A stretch of 64,000 bases of DNA from the NCBI RefSeq assembly GCF_001679725.1, contig NZ_CP016282.1:434001-498000 (forward strand), in the 5' to 3' direction. The notes under the pieces were generated by a model that was given only the letters and a program-made list of their open reading frames with translations, did no database searches and was not told where the DNA came from. Source of the stretch: Cryobacterium arcticum. GTDB lineage: Bacteria > Actinomycetota > Actinomycetes > Actinomycetales > Microbacteriaceae. Position 1 is the stretch's first letter. Each line of letters begins with the position of its first letter. Both the position numbers and the translations under genes were made by a program. Shown here in pieces: positions 53,414 through 62,393 of the stretch.

Positions 53414-53922
53414 CATCCATTCTGCAAGCAAGCATGCCCAGTGGTGTGGAGCAACAACAGGCCCAGATAGCCGAGTTGGCGCGCCGGATCGGGCAGTTGG
53501 CCTCGGCGGACCGCATGACCGTCGTCGTCGCGGAGTCCCTGACCGCCGGTCGGATCTCCCAGGCGCTCGGGGCGGCGCCGGACTCCTCGACGTGGTTCGG
53601 TGGTGGCGTCATCGCGTACCAGCCGTTCACCACGTACCGGCTGCTCGGCGTGCAGCCGGGACCGGTGGTGTCCGCGGAATGCGCGGAGCAAATGGCCAAG
53701 GGTGTGCTCGAAAGCGTCGGGGCGGATGCGAGCGTGGCGGTGACAGGTGTCGGCGGACCGGGAGCCGAAGAGGGGCAGCCGGCCGGCACTGTGTTCATCA
53801 GCGTCGGTACCCGCTGTGGGGTGCGTTCATTCTCGTACCGGTTCAGTGGCTCACCGGAGACCGTCATCGCTCTCACGACCATCCGGGCGCTGACCCACCT
53901 CAAGAACGTGCTCCTGGACTAG
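53410..53922 (+). CDS. pncC: CinA C-terminal domain amidase (nicotinamide-nucleotide amidohydrolase)
   Basis: A 170-aa single-domain CinA_C protein. The substrate-binding AESLTAGRISQALGAAPDSSTWFGGGVIAYQ and the later VSAECAEQMAKGV, VAVTGVGGPGAEEGQPAGTVFISV are diagnostic. The family deamidates nicotinamide mononucleotide to nicotinate mononucleotide in NAD salvage. The N-terminal molybdopterin-like domain of full CinA is absent, as in many actinobacterial PncC proteins. ATG 53410 is coupled to the mini-frame; ATG 53434 is a second option. Confidence 0.9.
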   Translation: MTSILQASMPSGVEQQQAQIAELARRIGQLASADRMTVVVAESLTAGRISQALGAAPDSSTWFGGGVIAYQPFTTYRLLGVQPGPVVSAECAEQMAKGVLESVGADASVAVTGVGGPGAEEGQPAGTVFISVGTRCGVRSFSYRFSGSPETVIALTTIRALTHLKNVLLD

Positions 53923-54030
53923 ACGCCGCGTTCCGCGTGCGTGAGAGCGGGGAAATGGTTGCTTCGCGAGGGTTGTAGCAGTCTTATGGCCGCTTTCGAG
54001 GGCGGGCGACCGGGGTGCCGGGGTCGTCGG

Positions 54031-55107
54031 TCAGCGCGCGGGCGGGGGAGCGGTGCTGGCGCGCACCACGAGGTGGGTGGGCACGATGGTGGTGCCGGGG
54101 CCCACGGCGGCGGGGGAGTCGATCTGGCGCAGCAGTTTCTCGATGCAGAGCCGTCCCACCTGGCCGAAGTCCTGGTGCACGGTGGTCAGCGGCGGCCAGA
54201 AGGCATCCGCCTCGCGCATGTCGTCGAAGCCGACCACGCTCACGTCGGCCGGCACCGAGCGCCCGGCCTCGTGCATGGCGCGCATGACCCCGAGGGCCAT
54301 TTGGTCGTTCGAGGCGAAGATCGCGGTGACCGACGGGTCGGCGGCAAGGGTGACGCCGTGCCGGTAGCCGCTCTCGGCGTTCCAGTCGCCCTCGAGCACG
54401 GGCGGCACCGGTGCGTCGGCTGCCTTGAGCGTGGCGCGCCAGGATGCCGTGCGTCGCCCGGCCGAGAATGACGACTCGGGTCCGGCGATGTGCCAGACCG
54501 TCTTGTGCCCGAGGTCGAGCAGATGCTGGGTGGCCAGCCGGGCGCCCTCGGTCTGGTCGGTGTCGACCACCGTATAGCGCTCGCCCGCGTCGGAGTCGAC
54601 GATCACGACCGGCAGCCCGGTGGGCACAGTCACGTCGATGCGATCCAGGATGTGCGCTTCCATGATGATCACGATGCCGTCGACGGCCTGCTCGGCGAGC
54701 CGGTTCACCGCACCGGCGACCGCGCCCTGGGTGGGCAGCGCCACGGGGATCAGGGTGATCGAGTAGCCGGCCTGGGCGGCGGCCGTGGCGACGGCGTCGA
54801 GGGTGCGCATGTTGCCGAAGCTGGACAGGGTGAACATGATCACGCCGATAGTGCTGAACTTGCCCGACTTGAGCGCGCGGGCGGCGCTGTTGGGCCGGTA
54901 GCCGATGTCTTCCATGGCCGCGAGCACCCGGTCCCGGGTATCAGCGTCGACGTTGCTGCGGGCGTTGACCACCCGGGAGACCGTTTGCGAGGAGACGCCG
55001 GCGAGCGCCGCCACATCCGCCATCGACGGCAACCGCACCGCCCGCGCGGGCGAGGCCTGGCGCGCGTCGTCGGAACCCGTGCCGTCGGTGGGGCGGATCG
55101 TTGCCAC
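54031..55107 (-). CDS. LacI-family regulator of the arabinoside/galactoside locus
   Basis: A 358-aa repressor. After a 28-residue hydrophilic N-terminal extension comes the HTH MADVAALAGVSSQTVSRVVNARSNVDADTRDRVLAAMEDIGYRPNSAARALKSGK, then a periplasmic-binding-like effector domain ending with the TTVHQDFGQVGR region. The GTG start at 55107 has GGAGA upstream; the ATG at the HTH (MADVAAL) is an alternative. It is divergent from an ABC transporter and glycosidase operon, with two near-identical perfect palindromes in between. It therefore most likely represses both directions until an arabinose- or galactose-containing inducer binds. Confidence 0.92.
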   Translation of the reverse strand: MATIRPTDGTGSDDARQASPARAVRLPSMADVAALAGVSSQTVSRVVNARSNVDADTRDRVLAAMEDIGYRPNSAARALKSGKFSTIGVIMFTLSSFGNMRTLDAVATAAAQAGYSITLIPVALPTQGAVAGAVNRLAEQAVDGIVIIMEAHILDRIDVTVPTGLPVVIVDSDAGERYTVVDTDQTEGARLATQHLLDLGHKTVWHIAGPESSFSAGRRTASWRATLKAADAPVPPVLEGDWNAESGYRHGVTLAADPSVTAIFASNDQMALGVMRAMHEAGRSVPADVSVVGFDDMREADAFWPPLTTVHQDFGQVGRLCIEKLLRQIDSPAAVGPGTTIVPTHLVVRASTAPPPAR

Positions 55108-55138
55108 GTGCTCTCCAGAGTCCCGGAAAAGTTTCCGT

Positions 55139-55154
55139 ATGTTTACGTAAACAT
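55139..55154. promoter_or_regulatory. LacI operator O1 in the divergent promoter
   Basis: ATGTTTACGTAAACAT, a perfect 16-bp palindrome, lies 31 nt upstream of the lacI start. Its centre is 35 bp from that of the second site. Confidence 0.82.
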
Positions 55155-55172
55155 GCTAGCGTGCTTACACGT

Positions 55173-55190
55173 CATGTTTACGTAAACATG
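55173..55190. promoter_or_regulatory. LacI operator O2 in the divergent promoter
   Basis: CATGTTTACGTAAACATG, a perfect 18-bp palindrome sharing the 16-bp core of the first site, lies 52 nt upstream of the permease start. TAGCGT and TTACAC between the sites could be -10 elements. Confidence 0.82.
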
Positions 55191-55242
55191 ATTCCCGAGT
55201 TTCACCATCCACCGCATCACCTCCCGAGTCAGAGAAACAGGC

Positions 55243-56169
55243 ATGACGACGCTGTCAACACTCCCCCCTAGTGGCCAGACACTGCAGAGTTCCCGCAAGC
55301 ACGTTCAGAAGCGCGACTGGACCGGCTGGAAGTTCATCGGCCCGTTCATGATCGTCTTCGCCCTAGTGCTCATCGCCCCGGTGCTCTACTCGATCTACCT
55401 CAGCTTCTTCAAGGACCAGCTCGTCGGCGGAAACTCCTTCGTCGGCTTCGAGAACTACGGCCAAGCGCTTTCCGACCCCAAGTTCTGGGAGTCCATGGGC
55501 CGGGTCACCCTGTTCTTCGTCGTGCAGGTGCCGATCATGCTCGGCATCGCCCTGTTCGCCGCCCTCGCCATCGACAGCGCGCGCCTGCACCTCTCCAGCT
55601 TCTTCCGCATCGCGATCTTCCTGCCCTATGCGGTTCCCGCCGTGGTCGCCACCCTCATGTGGGGCTTCATGTACGGCACCAAGTTCGGCCTGGTCGGCAA
55701 CCTCAACGACTTCTTCAGCCTGTCCATCCCCGACCCGCTGTCCGGCAGCTGGGTGCTCGCGTCGATCGGCAACATCGTCACGTGGGAGTTCATCGGCTAC
55801 AACATGATCCTGTTCTATGCGGCCCTCCGGGTGATCCCCACCGACCTCTACGAGGCCGCGTCGCTCGACGGCGCCAACGCGTTCCGCATCATCCGCAGCA
55901 TCAAGATGCCGGCCCTGCGCCCCGCAATCGTGATCGGCGGCATCTTCTCGGTCATCGGCAGCTTCCAGCTCTTCAACGAGCCGAGCATCCTGCAGTCGCT
56001 GGCCCCCAACACCATCTCCACCTACTTCTCGCCGAACATGTACGCGTACAACCTGTCGTTCTCCGGCCAGCAGTACAACTACTCGGCAACCATCGCGATC
56101 ATCGTCGGCCTCATCACCGCCGTCATCGCCTACATCGTGCAGAACTCCGGTTCCAGGAAGGAGGCCTGA
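55243..56169 (+). CDS. Oligosaccharide ABC transporter permease (MalF/AraP type)
   Basis: A 308-aa permease with six membrane segments. The first starts at WKFIGPFMIVFALVLIAPVLYSIYLSF, and the EAA loop is [25 protein letters not shown]. It is the first gene of the operon, whereas the binding protein is third. ATG 55243 lacks a strong ribosome site apart from GAGAAAC upstream. It pairs with the next permease, which starts 1 nt after its stop. Confidence 0.92.
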   Translation: MTTLSTLPPSGQTLQSSRKHVQKRDWTGWKFIGPFMIVFALVLIAPVLYSIYLSFFKDQLVGGNSFVGFENYGQALSDPKFWESMGRVTLFFVVQVPIMLGIALFAALAIDSARLHLSSFFRIAIFLPYAVPAVVATLMWGFMYGTKFGLVGNLNDFFSLSIPDPLSGSWVLASIGNIVTWEFIGYNMILFYAALRVIPTDLYEAASLDGANAFRIIRSIKMPALRPAIVIGGIFSVIGSFQLFNEPSILQSLAPNTISTYFSPNMYAYNLSFSGQQYNYSATIAIIVGLITAVIAYIVQNSGSRKEA

Positions 56170-56170
56170 G

Positions 56171-57118
56171 ATGTCGACGACTGACCAGACCCACGCACCC
56201 GTCGACAAGGCGAAAGCCCCGCGGATGTCGCGCTACACGAGCGAGAAGAAGGCCGGCAAGTCCAACCAGGGCCTGCACACGAAGAAGTCGATCCTGCTCA
56301 CCGTGATCATGGGCGCGCTGCTCATCTACAGCCTGCTGCCGCTGTTCTGGCTGTTCGTGAACTCCACCAAGACCCAGGCCGAGCTGCTGAACTCGTTCGG
56401 CCTTTGGTTCTCCGGCCCGAATGCGCTGTGGGACAACATCGTCGCCACCGTCACCTACAACGACGGTGTCTTCGTGCGCTGGTTCGGCAACACGCTGCTC
56501 TACGTCGTCGTCGGCGCCGGCGGAGCCACCTTCCTCGCGGCGCTCGGCGGTTACGGCCTGGCCAAGTTCAACTTCCCGGGTAAGAAGGCCGTCTTCGCGG
56601 TCGTCCTCGGCGCCGTCGCCATCCCCGGCACGGCCCTCGCGGTGCCGACCTTCCTCATGTTCAGCCAGATGGGCCTCACGAACACCCCGTGGGCGGTCAT
56701 CCTGCCGTCGCTGATCAGCCCGTTCGGTCTCTACCTGATCTGGACCTACGCGCTCGACGCCGTGCCCACCGAGGTTCTCGAGGCCGCCCGGATGGATGGC
56801 GCGGGCGAGTTTCGCACCTTCTTCACCATCTCGCTCAAGCTGTTGGCCCCCGGCCTCGTCACGGTGCTGCTCTTCACACTCGTGGCGACCTGGAACAACT
56901 ACTTCCTGCCCCTGATCATGCTCAGCGAACCCACCTGGTACCCGCTCACCGTGGGGCTCAAGCAGTGGAGCGCGCAGGCCCAGACCGTGGGCGGCGACGT
57001 CATCTACAACCTCGTCATCACCGGCTCGCTGCTCACGATCGTGCCGATCATCGTGGCGTTCCTCTTCCTGCAGCGCTACTGGCAGTCCGGACTCGCGTCC
57101 GGCAGCGTCAAGGCGTAG
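56171..57118 (+). CDS. Oligosaccharide ABC transporter permease (MalG/AraQ type)
   Basis: A 315-aa permease. A basic cytoplasmic N-terminus of about 40 residues precedes six membrane segments. The EAA motif is LEAARMDGAGEFRTFFTISLKLLAPG, and the last helix is followed by QRYWQSGLASGSVKA, typical of the MalG class. GGAAGGAGG lies just before ATG 56171. It works with the upstream permease and the binding protein at 57275. No ATPase gene is present here, so a shared ATPase is implied. Confidence 0.92.
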   Translation: MSTTDQTHAPVDKAKAPRMSRYTSEKKAGKSNQGLHTKKSILLTVIMGALLIYSLLPLFWLFVNSTKTQAELLNSFGLWFSGPNALWDNIVATVTYNDGVFVRWFGNTLLYVVVGAGGATFLAALGGYGLAKFNFPGKKAVFAVVLGAVAIPGTALAVPTFLMFSQMGLTNTPWAVILPSLISPFGLYLIWTYALDAVPTEVLEAARMDGAGEFRTFFTISLKLLAPGLVTVLLFTLVATWNNYFLPLIMLSEPTWYPLTVGLKQWSAQAQTVGGDVIYNLVITGSLLTIVPIIVAFLFLQRYWQSGLASGSVKA

Positions 57119-57144
57119 CCCCAGACTTCTCCGACCGCATCACC

Positions 57145-57206
57145 GCTTACCCGCTTACCCGCACGACCCGCACGACCCGTACGACCCGCGTGACCCGCAC
57201 GACCTG
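57145..57206 (+). repeat. 9-bp tandem repeats (CACGACCCG) between permease and binding-protein genes
   Basis: Two GCTTACCC units (57145-57160) are followed by five 9-bp units, CACGACCCG and variants, at 57162-57206 in the 156-bp leader of the binding-protein gene. Copy number could vary by slippage. Confidence 0.75.
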
Positions 57207-57274
57207 CTCCATCACCCGCACCATCCGTTCCCGCATCACCGAATAACCATTTACAAGGAAGTGAAAGGCATCCC

Positions 57275-58624
57275 ATGAAAGCAACACACAGCACCCTGCG
57301 CCGCACCGCGGTCGCCGTGGCCACCGGCCTCGCCCTCAGCCTGTCCCTCGCCGCGTGCTCGGCGGCCGGCGGCGGCTCGGCCGAGTCCGGCACCGCCGAC
57401 GACATCGCGGCAGCGCTCAAGGAGAAGTCGACAATCACCGTCTGGGCCTGGGCCCCTGCGGTTGAAGACATCGCCAAGGCGTTCGAGAAGGAAAACCCGA
57501 ACGTGACCGTCAAGGTCGTCAACGCCGGAACCGGCAACGACCAGTACATCAAGCTGCAGAACGCGATCAAGGCAGGCTCCGGCGCTCCGGACATCGCCCA
57601 GATCGAGTACTACGCCCTCCCGCAGTTCGCGCTCTCCGACGCACTCGCCGACCTCACCGACTTCGGGTTCGACCAGTACGCCTCCGAGTACACCGACAGC
57701 ACCTGGGGTTCCGTCAACCTCGGCGACGGCATCTACGCCCTCCCGCAGGACTCCGGCCCCATGGCCATGTTCTACAACAAGGCCGTCTTCGACCAGTACG
57801 GCATCGAGGTGCCGACCACGTGGGACGAGTACATCGCCGCCGCCGAGAAGCTGCACGCCGCCAACCCGAACGCCTACATCACCAACGACACCGGCGACGC
57901 GGGCTTCACCACGAGCATGATCTGGCAGGCCGGCGGCCAGCCGTACACCACCAAGGACTCGACCGACGTCACGCTGAACCTGCAGGACGAGGGCTCGAAG
58001 AAGTTCGCCGACACCTGGAACCAGCTGCTCGACAACGACCTCCTCGCCCCCACCCCGAGCTGGAGCGACGAATGGTACAAGGGCCTGGGCGACGGCACCA
58101 TCGCCACCCTCAACATCGGCGCCTGGATGCCCGGCAACCTGGAGTCCGGTGTGCCGGAAGCCTCCGGTGACTGGCGTGTAGCGCCGCTGCCCACCTACAC
58201 GGCCGGCGACACCGCCAGCGCCGAGAACGGTGGTGGTGGCGACGCCATCCTCAAGCAGAGCAAGAACAAGCTCGTCGCTGCCGGCTTCCTGCAGTACATG
58301 AACGAGGGCGAAGGCACCCAGATCTCCATCGACGCCGGCGGCTTCCCGTCCACCGTCGCCGACCTCGACTCCGACGAATTCCTCGGCTACGAGAGCGAGT
58401 ACTTCGGCGGCCAGAAGATCAACGAGGTGCTCGTGCAGTCGGCCAAGGACGTCGTTCCCGGCTGGAGCTACCTGCCGTTCCAGGTCTACTCGAACAGCAT
58501 CTTCTCCGACACCGTCGGCCAGGCGTACGCCAGCAAGGGCGACATCAACGAGGGCCTGACCGCGTGGCAGAAGGCCACCGCCAGCTACGGCAACGAGCAG
58601 GGCTTCACCGTCACCGAGAAGTAA
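57275..58624 (+). CDS. Oligosaccharide ABC transporter, substrate-binding lipoprotein
   Basis: A 449-aa family 1 solute-binding lipoprotein. The signal peptide (THSTLRRTAVAVATGLALSLS) ends in lipobox SLAAC at about residue 28. The mature part begins after a Gly/Ser/Ala linker with STITVWAWAPAVEDIAKAFEKENP and contains YALPQDSGPMAMFYNKAVFDQYGIEVPTTWDEY and FQVYSNSIFSDTVGQAYAS. AAAGG precedes ATG 57275. It lies before GH51, GH42 and GH35 enzymes, so the ligand is probably an arabinose- and/or galactose-containing oligosaccharide. Confidence 0.92.
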   Translation: MKATHSTLRRTAVAVATGLALSLSLAACSAAGGGSAESGTADDIAAALKEKSTITVWAWAPAVEDIAKAFEKENPNVTVKVVNAGTGNDQYIKLQNAIKAGSGAPDIAQIEYYALPQFALSDALADLTDFGFDQYASEYTDSTWGSVNLGDGIYALPQDSGPMAMFYNKAVFDQYGIEVPTTWDEYIAAAEKLHAANPNAYITNDTGDAGFTTSMIWQAGGQPYTTKDSTDVTLNLQDEGSKKFADTWNQLLDNDLLAPTPSWSDEWYKGLGDGTIATLNIGAWMPGNLESGVPEASGDWRVAPLPTYTAGDTASAENGGGGDAILKQSKNKLVAAGFLQYMNEGEGTQISIDAGGFPSTVADLDSDEFLGYESEYFGGQKINEVLVQSAKDVVPGWSYLPFQVYSNSIFSDTVGQAYASKGDINEGLTAWQKATASYGNEQGFTVTEK

Positions 58625-58643
58625 ACATCCGCACCACCATCTG

Positions 58644-58675
58644 AGGAGGGTGGGTCTAGACAGACCCACCCTCCT
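58644..58675 (+). terminator. Hairpin between binding-protein and GH51 genes
   Basis: AGGAGGGTGGGTCT (58644-58657) pairs perfectly with AGACCCACCCTCCT (58662-58675) around AGAC. No real U-run follows, so partial termination or 3'-end protection of the transporter mRNA is likely rather than a full stop. Confidence 0.7.
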
Positions 58676-58708
58676 GCTGTACCTACCTACTTGAAGAGGA
58701 TCTCTCCC

Positions 58709-60247
58709 GTGTTGCACGCCCGGCTCAGCATCTCCCGCGACGACGTGGTCGCCCCCGTCTCGCCCCGGCTCTTCGGCTCGTTCGTCGAGCACATGGGCCG
58801 CGCCGTGTACACCGGGATCTACGAACCCGGACACCCCACCGCCGACGCGGACGGCTTCCGCCAAGACGTGCTCGACCTCGTGCGCGAGCTGAACCCCAGC
58901 CTGATCCGCTACCCGGGCGGCAACTTCGTCTCCGGCTTCCGCTGGGAAGACAGCGTCGGCCCGCGCGAGGAACGCCCCACCCGGCTCGACGTGGCCTGGC
59001 ACTCCGTGGAGACCAACGAGGTCGGCCTGCACGAATTCGCCGGCTGGGCCGAGAAGGCCAACGTCGAGGTGATGCAGGCCGTCAACCTGGGCACGCGGGG
59101 CATCGCGGATGCCGCGGCCCTGCTCGAATACAGCAACCACTCGACCGGCACCGCGCTCAGCGACCAGCGCCGGGCCAACGGGCAGACCGAGCCGTTCGGC
59201 ATCCAGGTCTGGTGCCTGGGCAACGAGATGGACGGCCCGTGGCAGATCGGCCACAAGACCGCCGAGGAGTACGGCCGGCTCGCCGCCGAGACCGCCCGCG
59301 TGATGAAGTGGGTCGACCCCACCATCGAGCTCGTCGTGGCCGGCAGCTCCAACGCCGAGATGCCCACCTTCGGCAGCTGGGAACGCACCGTACTCGAGCA
59401 CACCATCGAGCTCGTCGACCACATCTCGCTGCACGCCTACTACGAGGAGAAGCCCGGCGACCTGGGCAGCTTCCTCGCCTCCGGCGTGGGACTGGACCGG
59501 TTCATCGGCGACGTCGCCGCGGTCATCGACGAGGTGGCCGTGAGCCAGGGCGTCGACAGGTTCATCGGCATCAGCGTCGACGAATGGAACGTCTGGTACC
59601 AGACCCGGTTCAACGAGGTCGACAAGGCGCCCCTGTTCAGCGGCGAGTGGAACACGCATCCGCGCCTGATCGAGGACGAGTACAACGTGAGCGACGCCGT
59701 GGTGGTGGGCTCGCTGCTTATCTCGCTGCTGCGCAACAGCGACCGCGTCTCGATGGCCAACCTCGCCCAGCTCGTGAACGTGATCGCGCCCATCCGCTCC
59801 GAGCCGAACGGTCCGGCCTGGCGGCAAACCACTTTCTTCCCCTTCGCCCGCACCGCCGCCGCCGCGCGCGGCGAGGTGCTGGCCGCCACGATCCACTCCG
59901 ACAGCTACGAGAGCGCCCAGTACGGCACCGTCGATTTGGTGGATGCCGCGGTGACCGCCACCGACGACGAGATCGTGTTGTTCCTGGTCAACCGGTCCGC
60001 CACCGACCCGCTCACCCTCGAGGTGGACCTGGCCGGCGCGCCCGCCGGCTCGGTGCTCTCAGCCGAGAGCCTGTTCGCGCCCGAGGGCGGTGACCGGTTC
60101 AGCACCAACGCCGTGGACCACCAGGACACGGTGCATCCGGTGCCCCTGACGGAGGTGACGCTCTCGGACGACGGCGAGCTCGCCACGGTCGTGCTGCCGG
60201 CGTTGTCCTGGTCCATCGTGCGCCTGACCGCCCGGAGCGCAGCATGA
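58709..60247 (+). CDS. Alpha-L-arabinofuranosidase, glycoside hydrolase family 51
   Basis: A 512-aa intracellular enzyme that releases arabinose from arabino-oligosaccharides. The N-terminus RLFGSFVEHMGRAVYTGIYEPGHPTADADGFRQDVLDLVRELNPSLIRYPGGNFVSGFRWED is family-typical. The acid/base is Glu173 in CLGNEMDGPW, and the nucleophile is Glu292 in SVDEWNVWY. A C-terminal beta-sandwich completes it. GTG 58709 (MLHARLSISRDD) is chosen because AGAGGA lies 8 nt upstream. The stop overlaps the GH42 start (ATGA). No signal peptide is present. Confidence 0.94.
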   Translation: MLHARLSISRDDVVAPVSPRLFGSFVEHMGRAVYTGIYEPGHPTADADGFRQDVLDLVRELNPSLIRYPGGNFVSGFRWEDSVGPREERPTRLDVAWHSVETNEVGLHEFAGWAEKANVEVMQAVNLGTRGIADAAALLEYSNHSTGTALSDQRRANGQTEPFGIQVWCLGNEMDGPWQIGHKTAEEYGRLAAETARVMKWVDPTIELVVAGSSNAEMPTFGSWERTVLEHTIELVDHISLHAYYEEKPGDLGSFLASGVGLDRFIGDVAAVIDEVAVSQGVDRFIGISVDEWNVWYQTRFNEVDKAPLFSGEWNTHPRLIEDEYNVSDAVVVGSLLISLLRNSDRVSMANLAQLVNVIAPIRSEPNGPAWRQTTFFPFARTAAAARGEVLAATIHSDSYESAQYGTVDLVDAAVTATDDEIVLFLVNRSATDPLTLEVDLAGAPAGSVLSAESLFAPEGGDRFSTNAVDHQDTVHPVPLTEVTLSDDGELATVVLPALSWSIVRLTARSAA

Positions 60248-62391
60248 GCGCCGTGGTCTCGACAGGCTCGACCAGCGGGGTACGCTGGGTGCGCTGGCCC
60301 GCCGCGCACACCCTCGCCGACGGCACCGAGAGCCTGCCCGCGGACGCCGCCCGCATCGGCTACGGCGCCGACTACAACCCCGAGCAGTGGCCCGAAGAGG
60401 TCTGGGCCGACGACATGCGCCTCATGCGCGAGGCCGGCGTGAACATCGTCTCCGTCGGCATCTTCTCCTGGGCGCTGCTGCAGCCCACGCCCGACACCTG
60501 GGACTTCGGCTGGCTCGACCGCGCCATCGACCTGCTGCACGCCAACGGCATCGCTGTCGACCTGGCCACCGCCACCGCCAGCCCGCCGCCGTGGCTCACC
60601 GAGCTGCACCCCGAGGTGCTGCCGGTCAACCGCCTCGGCGAGACCATCTGGCCCGGCGGCCGCCAGCAGTGGCGCCCCACCTCGCCCGCCTTTCGCCGTT
60701 ACGCGCTCGCGCTGGTCGAGAAGATGGCCGAGCGCTACGCCCAGCATCCCGCCCTGTCGATGTGGCACATCAGCAACGAGCTCGGCTGCCACAACGTCTA
60801 CGACTACTCCGATGACGCCGCGCGCGCTTTCCGCACCTGGCTCGAGGCCCGCTACGGCACGCTCACCGAACTCAACCGGGCCTGGGGAACGGCGTTCTGG
60901 TCGCAGAACTACTCGTCGTGGAGCCAGATCCTGCCGCCGCGCCTGGCCGCCACCCATCCCAACCCCACCCAGCAGCTCGACTTCGCCCGGTTCTCCAGCG
61001 ACGCGCTCAAGGACTACCTCGTCGCCGAGCGCGAGATCCTGCGCCGGGCGACCCCGGAGGTGCCGATCACCACGAACTTCATGGTGATGGGCGAGACCCG
61101 CGGCATGGACTACGCCGACTGGGCCGCCGAGGTGGACCTGGTTTCCAACGACCACTACCTGCTCGTGGCCGACCCGGCCGCGTTCGAAGAACTGTCCTTC
61201 TCGGCCAACCTCACCGGTCAGATCGCCGGGCGGGCGCCGTGGTTCCTCATGGAGCACTCCACCAGCGCCGTCAACTGGCAGCCGGTGAACCAGGCCAAGA
61301 CCCCCGGCCAGCTCCGCCGCGACAGCCTCACCCACCTGGCGCACGGCGCCGACGCGATCTGCTTCTTCCAGTGGCGCCAGTCGCTGGCCGGCGCCGAGAA
61401 GTTCCACTCCGCGATGCTGCCGCACGCCGGCGAAAACAGCTCGGTGTTCCGCAGCGTCGCCCGCTTCGGCGGCGAGCTCGCGCGGTTGGCCGAGGTGGCG
61501 GGCAGCCGCACGAAGCAGGCGCGCATCGGCATCCTCTTCGACTGGGACTCCTGGTGGGCGTCCGAGCTCGACTCGCACCCCACCGAGCTGCTCCGCTACA
61601 AGGCCGAGGCCATGGCCTGGTACACCGCCGCGCTGGCCAACGGCCTGCAGGCGGACATCGTGCCGGCCCGCTCGGTGCTCGCCGGGCCCGGCCTGGCCGA
61701 CTACGACCTGGTCATCGCCCCCATGCTCTACGTGGTGCCCGACGAGCTGGCGGATGCCCTCGCCGGCTACGCCCGCGCCGGCGGCCACCTCGTGGTCGGC
61801 GTGTTCTCCGGCATCGCCGACGCTGACGACCACATCCACCCCGGCGGCTACCCGGGCGCGTTCCGCGACCTGCTCGGCGTGCGCGCCGAGGAATTCGGTG
61901 GGCTGCTCGCCGGCCAGACCGTGGCCCTGTCCGGCGACCTGCCGGTCGGCTCCACCGGATCGCTGCTCACCCACGACGTGTCGGTTGCCGCGGATGTCGA
62001 CGTGCTCGCCCGCTTCGACGACGGCCCGTTCCCCGGCGTGCCCGCCATCACCGGGCGCACCGCCGGCGCCGGCCGCGCGAGCTTCGTCGCCACGGTGCCC
62101 GACCGCGCCGCCCTGGTGGCACTCGTCGGCCGGTTCGCCACGGATGCCGGCATCCACTCCCCGCTGCCGGAAGAGGTGCACGGCACCGTGCAGCTCGCCC
62201 TGCGTCAGAGCGACACCCGGGAGTACCTCTTCTATATCAACCACTCGGCGCTGGCCGTGACCGTGCCGCTCGGCGCGGCCGACGGCGACCTCACCGCGGT
62301 GGACCTCGGCGGCAGCACCCTGGCCGCCGATTCCCTCACCCTCCCGGCCACCGGCGTTGCCGTGCTGAGCCGAGCCCGAACGGAGACCTGA
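60244..62391 (+). CDS. Beta-galactosidase, glycoside hydrolase family 42
   Basis: A 715-aa cytoplasmic enzyme that removes beta-linked galactose from oligosaccharides. The barrel starts IGYGADYNPEQWPEEVWADDMRLMREAGVNIVSVGIFSWALLQP. The acid/base is Glu179 in MWHISNELGCHN, and the nucleophile is Glu337 in FLMEHSTSAVNW. Trimerisation and C-terminal domains follow. The first 20 residues (MSAVVSTGSTSGVRWVRWPA) are unusual: codons 4-10 are exactly a copy of the dispersed repeat GGTCTCGACAGGCTCGACC, so the N-terminus may have been rewritten by repeat insertion. The start overlaps the GH51 stop. A later start before IGYGADYNP lacks a good codon nearby. Confidence 0.93.
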   Translation: MSAVVSTGSTSGVRWVRWPAAHTLADGTESLPADAARIGYGADYNPEQWPEEVWADDMRLMREAGVNIVSVGIFSWALLQPTPDTWDFGWLDRAIDLLHANGIAVDLATATASPPPWLTELHPEVLPVNRLGETIWPGGRQQWRPTSPAFRRYALALVEKMAERYAQHPALSMWHISNELGCHNVYDYSDDAARAFRTWLEARYGTLTELNRAWGTAFWSQNYSSWSQILPPRLAATHPNPTQQLDFARFSSDALKDYLVAEREILRRATPEVPITTNFMVMGETRGMDYADWAAEVDLVSNDHYLLVADPAAFEELSFSANLTGQIAGRAPWFLMEHSTSAVNWQPVNQAKTPGQLRRDSLTHLAHGADAICFFQWRQSLAGAEKFHSAMLPHAGENSSVFRSVARFGGELARLAEVAGSRTKQARIGILFDWDSWWASELDSHPTELLRYKAEAMAWYTAALANGLQADIVPARSVLAGPGLADYDLVIAPMLYVVPDELADALAGYARAGGHLVVGVFSGIADADDHIHPGGYPGAFRDLLGVRAEEFGGLLAGQTVALSGDLPVGSTGSLLTHDVSVAADVDVLARFDDGPFPGVPAITGRTAGAGRASFVATVPDRAALVALVGRFATDAGIHSPLPEEVHGTVQLALRQSDTREYLFYINHSALAVTVPLGAADGDLTAVDLGGSTLAADSLTLPATGVAVLSRARTET
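60255..60273 (+). repeat. Dispersed repeat element inside the GH42 coding sequence
   Basis: GGTCTCGACAGGCTCGACC is an exact match to the element in the arrays at 11.9-12.6 and 51.5-52.5 kb. It is read in frame as part of VVSTGSTS. Confidence 0.9.
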
Positions 62392-62393
62392 TC

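Noticed and set aside
54490-55185. Plus-strand 231-codon frame opposite lacI
   Set aside because: It is the complement of the LacI coding sequence and runs into the operators without coding features.
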